Source: Rotaria sp. Silwood1 (taxonomy: Eukaryota; Rotifera; Eurotatoria; Philodinida; Philodinidae). Taken from it: DNA of 64,000 bases. Location of the stretch: the NCBI GenBank assembly GCA_905250075.1, contig CAJNOP010000855.1:9944-73943 (forward strand), given 5' to 3'. Shown in pieces: positions 1-9,711 of the stretch. The notes under the pieces were generated by a model. That model had not been told where the DNA came from. It was given only the letters and a program-made list of their open reading frames with translations, and searched no databases. Every line of letters begins with the position of its first letter. Positions within the stretch are counted from its first letter, which is position 1. The position numbers were made by a program, and so were the translations under genes.

Positions 1-195
1 AACGTATATTGCGTTCCCATTCCTAGGAACGGAACGCTGAGGAACGCGGAAGCGTTCCCCGTTCCCAGGAACGGGAACGGGGTAGCGTTCCTCGTTCCTA
101 GGAACGGGGAACGGGGTGGCGTTCCCCGTTCCTAGGAACGGGAACGGGGTAGCGTTCCCCGTTCCTAGGAACGGAACGCAAAGTTGACACCCCTA
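1..195. repeat. Right part of a palindromic hAT-type MITE, cut by the window edge
   Basis: The first 195 bases are built of short GGAACG/CGTTCC units on both strands, so the DNA can fold on itself. The unit array stops at a terminus reading GTTGACACCCCTA, which has the TAGGGGTG-type end seen in the other hAT-like elements of this window. The 8 bases after it (196-203) would be one copy of the target duplication; the other lies outside the window. No coding capacity is seen. Assignment to hAT is by the end sequence only. Confidence 0.5.
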
Positions 196-1130
196 GTCCT
201 GATACAAGATGTCGGATAGTTTTTCCAACGACTAAGACAGCCCTAGTGACAGTTAGTTTACTAGTGTCGATCAAAATTGATGTGTCTTTAGGAATGTGAC
301 CCCAGAATACAGCTCTCACTAATGGTTATATTAATAGCAAACAAATATTAGACAAGGTCGAAAATGAAGCTTGCACGTAATTGTGTTACATTTTCGCGTT
401 CTCATTAACCCTTTGAGGACCAGTGGGTCATGTTTATCCCACCTATTTTTCAGTAGAGAAATAAGTGTCTAGTTTATAGTAAACTATTAAATAGGTAAGG
501 TCATAGGTCATAACCAATGCATTTGTCATCTCATACTTTTCTTTTCTTTCTTTCTTTCCTTCTCTCATATAAATTCTTTTCAAATATCCTTTGTTCTTGC
601 TGCTCTCTGCTCCGGCCGTGAACGAATAAGTCGTGGAAGATAGCCTCCTTCTGAAAAGAAGTCTAAACTAGCGTCATCAAAAACTGTCCTTAATTTTGAC
701 AATGAAATGCATTTATCTGTGAAAGAAACAAGAAAAAGAGTATGTACTTATTTTGAGGACCAAAGAAGCAGAAGTTCCATCCAACATGGAGCGCTTTACT
801 TGCAAATTGCCATGATTTGTTAAAAAGATGAAAAAAATTGTTTTTTTGATTATCATAAGATTTTTATGTAGTCCTTTGAGTTAAAACAAAATAAAAAGGT
901 TGAAAACTGTTTTTTCGATTAAAAAAATTCGATTCTCAAAGATTAAAGCGTACTCTATTCGGGAGACATCAAATATTGTTTCAAATGCAAGTTTTTTGTA
1001 ATCACCTCATCCGTCCAGAGTAAAAAGCTACGCGCTTCTAATGTGTAGCCGATCATTGTTAGCTTTTGGTGCCTTTGTATTAGTGGCTAAATTTTGGACC
1101 AATTATTAATCGAACAATATTTTTAGTTTT
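196..1130. other. Intergenic, no gene recognised
   Basis: AT-rich DNA with short T-rich tracts (around 538-560 and 838-850). I see no coding exon, RNA gene or transposon end. It probably includes the upstream region of the ADP-ribosyltransferase gene at 1258, but no promoter element could be assigned. Confidence 0.4.
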
Positions 1131-1213
1131 GAGTGTGGTTGTAGGTGTATCCGTGAGCCTGGGCGCTCATCGTATCGAGATTCACACTCCACACTCACAC
1201 CCACCCTCAGACA
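1131..1213. repeat. Telomere-like hairpin 1 (G-rich then C-rich)
   Basis: A degenerate GTGTGG/GGTGT stretch is followed, after a spacer of about 35 bases, by CACACTCC and CACACCCACCC. It has the same G-first, C-second arrangement as ten other sites in the window. It is diverged and lies just upstream of the ADP-ribosyltransferase start. Confidence 0.5.
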
Positions 1214-1257
1214 CGATTCATCATTAACATGTACTGCTTTAGTATATAAGTAACAAA

Positions 1258-2997
1258 ATGCAACGAAGTGGCAAAGACATACTCAAAGATCTATGCAGTT
1301 ATAATTTGCCGGCAGCTAACCCGATGGATCGTTTACCGCATGATTGTTATATGATCTTGGTAGGTCGTTTAAGATCCCAACACTATATAGACATGTTGAT
1401 GAAAGTGAAGCAATTACAAGGAACAAAGTCGACGAAACAAGATGAGGCTCATCAAGCTGAATATGCAGTATTGAACTCTGAGCATACTGAGTCAATGCTG
1501 GAGCTTATAACGTTAGAAAGAAAGACTGAACAACTAGAAATTCAACGTCAATGCTATTTCGTGTTTGAAGATAATTTTAATTCTTCTCTGGTTCAGATGC
1601 TTGAAGCGAAGTCGTCATTGGAGAAACTCACAAAAATTTGTCGTGCATATGAAAGCCGTGAGGGAGTTGATATAGATAAAGTGATGACTGAACATGAAAA
1701 TCGTGTGAGACTGTCACATTCATACTTTTGCAAGAAAAATGTACCAACTGATGAAGCCAAAGCTTTGGCACTCGCCATTTCCTTCTATACAGGTACGAAA
1801 AGTGAAGCATGTAATCGTGGCGCCAGTCTTATTGCTCGGAAAAGTAATGGAGAACTCCTTGACGTAGATGTAGAAAACGAAATGAATGAGGCAGCTATCA
1901 TCCTTTATTATTTAGTGAAGGGTCTTTCATATATTCCATTTTACTGGGGATATGTTACACGTGCTTGTCAGCTTACACGCGAGGAACTGCAAATCTACGC
2001 ACCCGGCTGTTTGATCACTTGGATTCAGTTTAGCAGTTCAAAAAAAGGAAAAAAAGTGGCTGATTCAGACGCTTTCAAATATCGAAATACAATTTTTAAA
2101 ATCTTCTCCTTAACTGGTCGTCCAATCAAAGATTTTTCGAATTACCCGGAAGAAGATGAAGTTTTATTTCTACCTCATTCGACCTTTCTTGTTTGTGGTC
2201 ACGACCTATATAAAGAAGATGATGGACGATACCATGTAATTTACATGCGACAAGTAGAACTGGGTCTATGCCAGTGGTCGGTATTATGGGTTGATGACAG
2301 AATATTTGACGAAAACTGGGAGAATAAGCAACACATGGAATACGCAGCAGTGAAAGCACTTGATGTGAATGTGCATTTTATACCGAAATCGTCCACTGAT
2401 AGCGCTTTGGCCTTTCTCCGATCTGAATTCGGAAAGCGTTTAAAAAATCAGGATACATTTCGCATTGTTACAGATATGAATCGTGAAAATGAAAAACCCT
2501 CGCATAATGCAGGTACACGATTAATAAAAGCAGTACGAAAGATGGGATTCAGAAATAGATGTCTTATCTTCACTAGTGACAAAAAAACGGCAGAACGAAT
2601 TGTTCAATTGGAATTAAGCTTAGAGGAACAAGAATTGGTTTCAGTGTCTACTGAAACAAAGGATCTACGGAATTTTGTAAATTTTGACTTAACATCCACA
2701 AATGCACAGCAGTCTAACGCCGGAAATGCGAAAAAAAGCAACACATTACAAACTTCAACGTATTCCAGTAAGTTGAATAACTCTCTAAACTTCAGGAAGT
2801 TTATGACATTCAACAACAAACACTATAAGACTCTGGTCACTTTCATGAAGGGTTTGGGTGTGGGTGTGGATGTGAATATGAGTGTAAAGAATAGCGATAT
2901 CCACACCTACACCCACACCCACATCCCACAAATTGACAATTCAAACCCTTTCCTTCAAAGAAGCAGTGAAATACTTTCTAAAAAGCTTCAGAGTTAA
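1258..2997 (+). CDS. ADP-ribosyltransferase-like protein with receiver-like C-terminal domain
   Basis: Single-exon ORF of 579 residues. Residues about 40-230 are helical and charged and not recognised. Residues about 225-335 resemble the arginine-specific ART fold: R235 for the first-strand Arg, a Ser run at 259-261 in the place of the S-T-S motif, and YPEEDEVLFLP (296-306) holding the E-x-E pair E299/E301. The family moves ADP-ribose from NAD to proteins; activity here is inferred. Residues about 340-455 look like a CheY-type receiver: VLWVDD with D346/D347, VTDM with D406, IFTS with T439/S440. No signal peptide is evident. A telomere-like hairpin lies inside the C-terminal coding region (2850-2933), so the last 50 residues may be late additions. 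The ATG at 1258 is the first in frame. Confidence 0.62.
   Translation: MQRSGKDILKDLCSYNLPAANPMDRLPHDCYMILVGRLRSQHYIDMLMKVKQLQGTKSTKQDEAHQAEYAVLNSEHTESMLELITLERKTEQLEIQRQCYFVFEDNFNSSLVQMLEAKSSLEKLTKICRAYESREGVDIDKVMTEHENRVRLSHSYFCKKNVPTDEAKALALAISFYTGTKSEACNRGASLIARKSNGELLDVDVENEMNEAAIILYYLVKGLSYIPFYWGYVTRACQLTREELQIYAPGCLITWIQFSSSKKGKKVADSDAFKYRNTIFKIFSLTGRPIKDFSNYPEEDEVLFLPHSTFLVCGHDLYKEDDGRYHVIYMRQVELGLCQWSVLWVDDRIFDENWENKQHMEYAAVKALDVNVHFIPKSSTDSALAFLRSEFGKRLKNQDTFRIVTDMNRENEKPSHNAGTRLIKAVRKMGFRNRCLIFTSDKKTAERIVQLELSLEEQELVSVSTETKDLRNFVNFDLTSTNAQQSNAGNAKKSNTLQTSTYSSKLNNSLNFRKFMTFNNKHYKTLVTFMKGLGVGVDVNMSVKNSDIHTYTHTHIPQIDNSNPFLQRSSEILSKKLQS
2850..2933. repeat. Telomere-like hairpin 2, inside the ART reading frame
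   Basis: GGTTTGGGTGTGGGTGTGG is followed by about 30 bases and then ACACCTACACCCACACCCAC. The array keeps the reading frame of the surrounding ORF, where it encodes a GVGVDV stretch and a THTHTH stretch. G-rich strand first, as at the other sites. Confidence 0.75.
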
Positions 2998-3000
2998 AAA

Positions 3001-3892
3001 GTGGCCAGGCTTCTAAACATAAATATCATATCAATAACTTCCTAAAACTAGTTATCAGCTAAATAGGAAAGCACTAATAATCAACTATGGATCAGAACAT
3101 TGTAAGTCGTCATAACAATGGCGAAATTATATTCATGAAAATGCTTTTTACTACCTTGCATCACAAGAGCCAATGATTGTGTCACGTCTGCTTCCTCAAC
3201 AGTTTAGAAATGCCTAAAACATCGTTTAAATACTCACATACGCGCCACAAAGACACGTTTAAACATTGCTAAAGTGTCATAAAAAACACATTTAGGCATG
3301 AAAATAATCTTATATGAAACAATTAGCCTTCGTTCAAAGGCAAGTTTTTCGTTTTTGAACCGAAAAATAGTTGTTTTAAAGGATCAGTTTGCTTGAAAGT
3401 CAAATAACCACATTTAAAAAACGAAAAACACATCATTTAAACTGTGACGTATCACTTCTGCAACGCAAAGTGTGCCATTAAAACGTATTGAAATTGCCAC
3501 CTATATATTTCCTTCGTTTAAACGGAGTCTTTATCGATTATGGACTGTTTAGGTTTTTTTCTATCAGTTTATTACTACGCAGTCTTCAGGTGCGCTGTCT
3601 AATGGATAAAGTTAATCAATTTAACGATCTATAATCACTATATTGATTTCAGTAGCCAAGATGGTGATGTCTTATATCAGAGATTAGTCAAAGAAACCTA
3701 TCAGTAAAGGTCTTGGAACAAATGAATTGTGCATGGGTAAGCATAGCTGCTAGTTGAAATACTTGAAGAAACGAAATAGAGAAAAACTCGATCTGGCAAG
3801 GTTTGATCCTCAAAAAGCACCATTTTTGGACTGCCCTAAGTGTAATGTCGATGAGTATTGTATAGGATTCCTCAGCTATTATAACCAGTCAA
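3001..3892. other. Intergenic with scattered GTTTAAA motifs
   Basis: No gene recognised. The stretch carries several copies of CGTTTAAA/CGTTTAAAC (for example near 3212, 3257 and 3513), the same motif that fills the ends of the adjacent large transposon. It may be an older or nonautonomous relative of that element, but no second set of termini could be fixed here. Confidence 0.35.
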
Positions 3893-3920
3893 TACCCAGG
3901 CAGACAAACGTTAAAATATA

Positions 3921-4115
3921 ATGCGTTTAAACACGTTTAGATTCCGTAATAACAGCGTTTAAACGAAGTAGTATCGTTTAAACGGCATTATTATGCCATT
4001 TTCAAACGCGTTAAAACACGTAACCCATCTGCAGCGTGATAAAACCAGTCATTTTTTCAAAATTTACGCGTTTTTCTGTTGGTGTCGCTATTCTTTTTAC
4101 GAGTTTAAACGCGTT
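3921..4115. repeat. Left subterminal repeats of the large transposon
   Basis: Four GTTTAAAC cores (near 3922, 3959, 3976 and 4103) and an AAACGCGTTAAAACACGT stretch lie within 220 bases of the left terminus. Clusters of short subterminal motifs are binding sites for accessory proteins in CACTA elements; that role here is inference. Confidence 0.55.
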
Positions 4116-4731
4116 CACAAGCTTAAATATATTTTGATACGATTCGATGTTAAATACAACTTGACTTCCTTTTTTTTCTTTGAAACTAGGTTACTACTTG
4201 CATCTTCTGTACACTATAATTCACTTACTAAACAAGACTAAGCTTTTTTATGTTAGTATGCTTTCTCATAAAAGTTGAAACATAAATAGGCAAATTTCAA
4301 GATAGGATGTTTCGTATCTATGCAGTATGCGACTAGGTATTGATATTTGAACTGATGTCCGACTTTATGAGAACCTATTCATAAACTTTAACATGGAAAA
4401 AATATTTAAAACATACTTTTATAAGTTTTATTTTCCTCATATATGATAGATTCCATTTCATAGTCTTCATTGATTTTTATTAAATCTAATTCATGGTATA
4501 GTGTTTTTTCAAATTTATGTTCGAGTCTTATTTGCTCATAAAGTAGATTCATTAACAGTTTGTTGTATTGTCGTTCTGAAAATCGCATTTAACATGCAAG
4601 ATTATAAGTCAAAAACATAAATTTAAATAAACCTAATTTGATATAATAAAAAGAATAACATATGAATAGAATAATCCAATGTTTCATTCATAATATAAAA
4701 TAGATGAGAGTTAAAAAGTTGAAAATAATAT

Positions 4732-7700
4732 TTAAGTGGATTCTAAAAGATTAGGAAATATTTGAAATCCACAAATGGTATTCGTATTTTCGTTGATCCG
4801 ATATGCAACTTTTTGTTTAATCAAGTCAAAACTTATGGAAATAGTCTCTCGTGGTACAGTAACAGTAGCATCAATAGAAAAGTCATTGATGTATTGTATT
4901 CCATCAACCGAAAAAGTATCACAACCATGAATTATTATTTTATCAATAATAAATAACACTTGATCGTTTCTTGTCAATCGAATTATTCCGACGATTACAC
5001 CGACATAAAGCACGCCTGAATGATCGGAATACATCACAGCAGAATCATCCACTTAACAGGTACCTGAACGATGTACCCTGAATGGTATTCCATTATGGAA
5101 ATACAAGCAATAATATACGTATTGTTATTCACCATAAGTAGCATTAAGATACGAAAGTATATGAGGAAATAGACCAGGTGTTGCCATATCAAGACGACAT
5201 TTATTATTCTGAGTTTTGAATGTTGGAACAGCACACTTCTTCGAAGCGAGGAATTGCTGTATCATTAATGCAATTTTCGGATGAAATGTTGATTGCTGAA
5301 GGATAGTTGTCGAATAAGCAACAAGCTCAAGATTATTTATTAATTCTGTCAAGATCATCGAAGGCACATGTATAGATTTCACGATGCTTCCTAATTAATG
5401 CAAACAATCCTTCAGATACTTTTAAGAGTCCTGTACAAGTTTATAGATAGTCTTTATAATATTTTCTTCAAGTAAATATTCAGTTAACACTTAATCTCTT
5501 AGAAAATGCAAAATTTGATTAATAGTGTTAGTTAGAAAGACGTTTACTTATTTATATAGAGCTTGACAACCCATCTAACAGTTGTAACTTAGTATTTTTT
5601 AAGACGAATAATGTACTTCGTACTGCCCATCTCTTAAATCTTTTCAAATATTTTAGTAAATGTATAAGTGGATATAAACTAGAGTACTTGTCAATATTTT
5701 CTTAGAAAAATCAGTAGTTTTCAAATTATCCCAACGTATTGAAAACACAGAATATGTGTTATTCATGAACACATAAAATTCTCTGCACGCAGTAAACTGT
5801 TAGTTGAACAAGAAAAAATTTTCTCCTGATGAGTTTTATAATGCATATTTACCTACGGTACTTTCAAAATTGAATGTGCTATTAATTAAATAGTGGACCG
5901 AATTAAAAAACACTTTGCGCAAAATGTGCAAGCGAATGAACTATAGAAACACAGTTGGATTCCTTTGAAAATCAAAAAGAAAAGCAATTAAAACGAAGAA
6001 GTAATAAAAAATAATGTCACAAACTCCGTATAATGATGGAAATAATTTAAGGAATCTCTCTAAAAGAAATTTAATTTGTTCTGATCTTTCATTTGTTCTT
6101 GTTTGGGTTTCGGCGAATATTGCGGCATATGCTAGAAGCCGAAAGTGCTGATAGTATTGTTTTTTCATAAATTTTTCGAACAACCTGCAAAGACAAACTT
6201 GAATAGATTCAATAATTATGCTATAAGCATGGCATAAGTATACCAATAAGCGAATAATAATGTAATGCGAAATTCATTTGCTTTCCAAATTTTGTAAAAC
6301 CTTAAAATACGTGGAAGACGATTGGTGATCGGGTAGTGGATAGTTTGAAGTGATTTTTCAATATGAACAAACTGATTTTTTAATGAATAATCTGTTTTCA
6401 CAGTACCAAACCATAAATGTATCATCTTTCTCTAGTAATATATAAACAAATACATATATTTTAAAAATACGGAAGAAGATTGAGACTAGATAAACAGCCG
6501 TTTTATTGAAAATCCTTTGTTGCATTACTAATATTAGGCCTGCAATTATTTTTTTGTAGAATCACTGAAACTTTTGTCATTACAAATTTGGAATTATGCA
6601 TTTTTGTAATTGCAAATTTAAAAGTACAAAATACTCATCATTCTTGACTTCTTTTCATATAAACACTTGTGTACTAATCTAATTGTTACTATCGAACTCT
6701 TATGATTTACCTTATGTTTTTAGTTGCACTTTCTATTCTAACTTTAGAACTGTGTAAATGTATAATTAAAAGTAGGCAATAGTAAAGTTACACTGACTTA
6801 ATTCATGAGTAAGGAATGATTGCTTACATGCATAATAGTTAGATAAGAAGTTTGACCTTTCGATATCAAAACATAAAAGTGTCAACTTTTTCTGTTAAAC
6901 TTCTCAATTCCACCAAAAAAAAAGAAATGTCACTTACAAATACTCCATAGTGGAGACTATGAAGTGAGTCAAAACAAAAGCTTTGACCCATGTCAAAATA
7001 TTGTAAGTCACACAAAGCGCAATGACCAAGATGACCACAGGCTTTGTCTTCTAATGGATTTTTTTTCTTCATAGTTCTAATTAGACAGAAGAATAAGAAT
7101 ATTTTTAGAAACTAAACTGAGAAAAAACAGCTCACCTTATTGAAGAAAGGTAAAAGTCTATCATATGATTTATTATCTCGAAGTTTTATCGTAGTATCAT
7201 TTTTTGAAATGAAGAATCTTGATCCTGATTCAGGAGTAGCACCTATAATAATACAAAAGTGCGAGAGATAAAATGAAGTAGCAGAATGAACTAATATCTA
7301 TTGAAATAAGAAAATCGCTAAAACCTGGAATATAGCACCATCCACAACTGAAAAATCCAGTTGGATCTTTGATGCTCATTATAAGCGAATGTGCGCTTTT
7401 ATCACATACAGCTGCAATAGTGAAAGCATAAAAATGTTTATAGGCACTTTTTTGATTTCGATCAGCTGATGGAAAAAGTACATCGAAATCAACATTTTCT
7501 AGAAGTTTAAGTTCATTCACAATATCTTGTAATATTATTGCATATTCATTTTTCTTAGGTTTTTCACTGCCAGTAGAAATTGAACATATCAAGAGATTGT
7601 TTATTTCATAACGTTTATTTCGAAGTAGTTAATTGATACAGACGCATGTTACCCATAAGGAGCAAGAGATTCGCTTGATCAGAACACCATCATTATGAAG

Positions 7701-8776
7701 AGTAAGAGTAATTATATTTCGATTTGGATTTTTTTGTTTTTCTGACATGATAATTTCTTGATGACGTCGAGTATTAGATATATCACTACATTCATTAGAT
7801 CGATAATTGGGAGACATAAGCTTTTCTCGCTCAAGAATGGGGATAATTTGTGATGCTAATGGAAAAGTGAAGACAGATGTTGATTTTCGAATATAAGATG
7901 AAGCAGATTGGCAGTTTTTATTTGAGCATTTAGAAACATTTGATCCTTTGGAAAAACATGATGGACAGATAAATGCATGGTCACCATGAAACAATATTGA
8001 GTTATATTTCTTCACATTTGACACTACACTACGAAAATCATTAGGCATGTTAGGTGTATTAAACATTTTCAAAATACGACTAATATCATCAATGGCTGCT
8101 TTGGATAATGAATGTCTTCTCCAAAGAAAAACCAGCATAACCGAGACTTCAGTGACGTCGGGAGGTTAGTCATTAATTTTCTAGTACTTAGATGAATGGG
8201 ACCAAAAATTAGTCAGTTTTTCTTTATCGAAAAATCCTTCGGATATGTGCTGATTATTATCCTCAGATATATCAGAATCATTATCAGATCGATAAAACTC
8301 ATCAGATTTAAGTTTACTTAAATCTTCATCATAGCACATATTCAACGTATTACTGTCTAGCAAGTATCCATAATCACCGACATACGTATATTGATTGGAT
8401 TCTTGACTAATCCATTGATTTTCATTTGCATTAAAATCATTATTATGTACCGTTGATTCATTCTCAACAGATGAGTTGTTTTGGTGTCGAGTAATAGGAG
8501 CATTATCAACTCTATTAAGTTAGAATAATACATATATATATTATAGGTTAATGCAGTCTTAGGAATTAACGTACTCTGAATCACTACAATCATCTAGTGC
8601 CATAGCTTCGTTTAAATCACTGTTTATTTTCTCTCGAACTCGACATCGATAACGACTAAATCGAGACTTTTGCTCCATAACCATCTCGGTATCTTCATCA
8701 TCCTCGCTGGTCATTTTATGAAGACTAGGTATTTGACTGTTCAATCTAATCTTTTTCTGAACTTTAGTTTTTCCTA
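4732..8776 (-). pseudogene. CACTA/EnSpm-like transposase gene, decayed
   Basis: A minus-strand series of exons follows the order of the Tnp-type transposases found in many invertebrates. In order: acidic N-terminus (8575-8776 and 8188-8511, joined in phase), a CPSC...C zinc-binding patch with a LTLHNDG motif (7629-8138), a part ending in SCGWCYIPG (7325-7628), 7136-7242, an FDMGQSFCFDSLHSLHYGV segment (6938-7076), a segment with P..NRLPR and WKANEFR (about 6244-6430), a helical part (6025-6184, joined in phase to the previous one), and C-terminal parts at 5125-5382 and 4732-5052. An in-frame TAA at 7629-7631 splits two long blocks, and the 8188/8138 and 7136/7076 junctions are out of phase. 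Family assignment is from memory of conserved patterns; the early ATG is probably 8716. Confidence 0.55.
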
Positions 8777-8833
8777 AAAGAATACTAAAGAAACGCTATC
8801 ATATCATTTCATATGTTCAATATCTTTTATATA

Positions 8834-9402
8834 TTGGGTTGGTAAGAAATTTTTGTCGTTTTTTTTTTTCGTAAAGAAGATTATGCTGAGCGTTTGGTGG
8901 GGAGTAAGAGGGATTATTCATTGGAAACTTCTTCCAACTAATTGCACTATCACTGCTGATCTCTATTGCCAGCAATTAGACCGAATTGCGGCAAAACTTC
9001 AGGAGCACAGGATAGAATTTATTTTTTACATGACAATGCCAGACCCCATATTGCAAAATCTACGCGTGAAGAATTATTGGAGCTCGGATGGGTTACGGTT
9101 CTACATCCATCTTATTCTCCAGACTTGGCTCCTACGGACTACCATTTGTTCCGTTCTCTCTCTAACCATTTGAAGGAGAAAAATCCGAGGATGAAAACGA
9201 CCTGGAAATGAACCTCCTCAACTTCTTTGGCCAAAAGTCGCAGGACTTCTACGAACGCGGGATCCTTTCTCTACCAGAGCGTTGGCGACAAGTCATAGAT
9301 AGTAATGGAGCATACATTGTTGAAAGCTAGTTGTATTCTTGATATTAAAAAATAAAAAGAAAATTTTCAAAAAAAAACGACAAAAATTTCTTACCAACCC
9401 AA
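8834..9402 (+). mobile_element. Internally deleted mariner element (569 bp) with TA duplication
   Basis: Inverted termini beginning TTGGGTTGGTAAGAAAT are exact at both ends (8834 and 9402). A TA dinucleotide flanks each side (8832-8833 and 9403-9404), the target duplication of Tc1/mariner elements. Full-length mariners are near 1.3 kb, so more than half is missing, including the N-terminal DNA-binding part. It sits between the two genes of the large transposon, so it is the younger insertion. A second copy of the same right end is at 24279-24311. Confidence 0.92.
8883..9330 (+). pseudogene. Mariner transposase remnant
   Basis: The C-terminal part of a mariner transposase is readable in three pieces. 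The first (from 8883) gives WWGVRGIIHWKLLP. A frameshift near 9000-9015 moves to the frame with HDNARPH and HPSYSPDLAPTDYHLF, which hold the second and third acidic residues of the DD34D catalytic triad. A stop at 9209-9211 follows, after which the tail FYERGILSLPERW is still in frame up to a stop at 9330. It cannot make an active enzyme. Similarity to the mariner family is strong and unambiguous. Confidence 0.93.
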
Positions 9403-9711
9403 TAAAATATATAGTAATGTTTGCTTAATACATCTTGGTCATATGTTACATGCCGATAAAGACAAAGATAAAACATACAAGATAGAAAAAAGAGAAATAC
9501 ACTATATCGTATTAGGAAGTACAAAAAAACAACATAGAAATAACACCCAGTATGAATGTTTCTTCCTTAAAAAACAATAGTATGCATAGGAATCTATTAA
9601 ATACATCTTTAGGTAAAAAAATAAAGGCATAATAAAATACAAATAGCTTTTATTAAATTATTACTACAATTTCCATGTTCACTTTTGTCTTCATATTGAA
9701 ATTGACTAATA

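Noticed and set aside
3210..3892. A second complete transposon left of 3893 based on more GTTTAAA motifs
   Set aside because: The motifs are there but no paired termini or duplication could be found, so only the main element is called.
4406..4588. Minus-strand 60-codon frame downstream of the transposase relic
   Set aside because: The transposase frame already ends at 4732 and no in-phase link or family pattern supports this stretch as a further exon.
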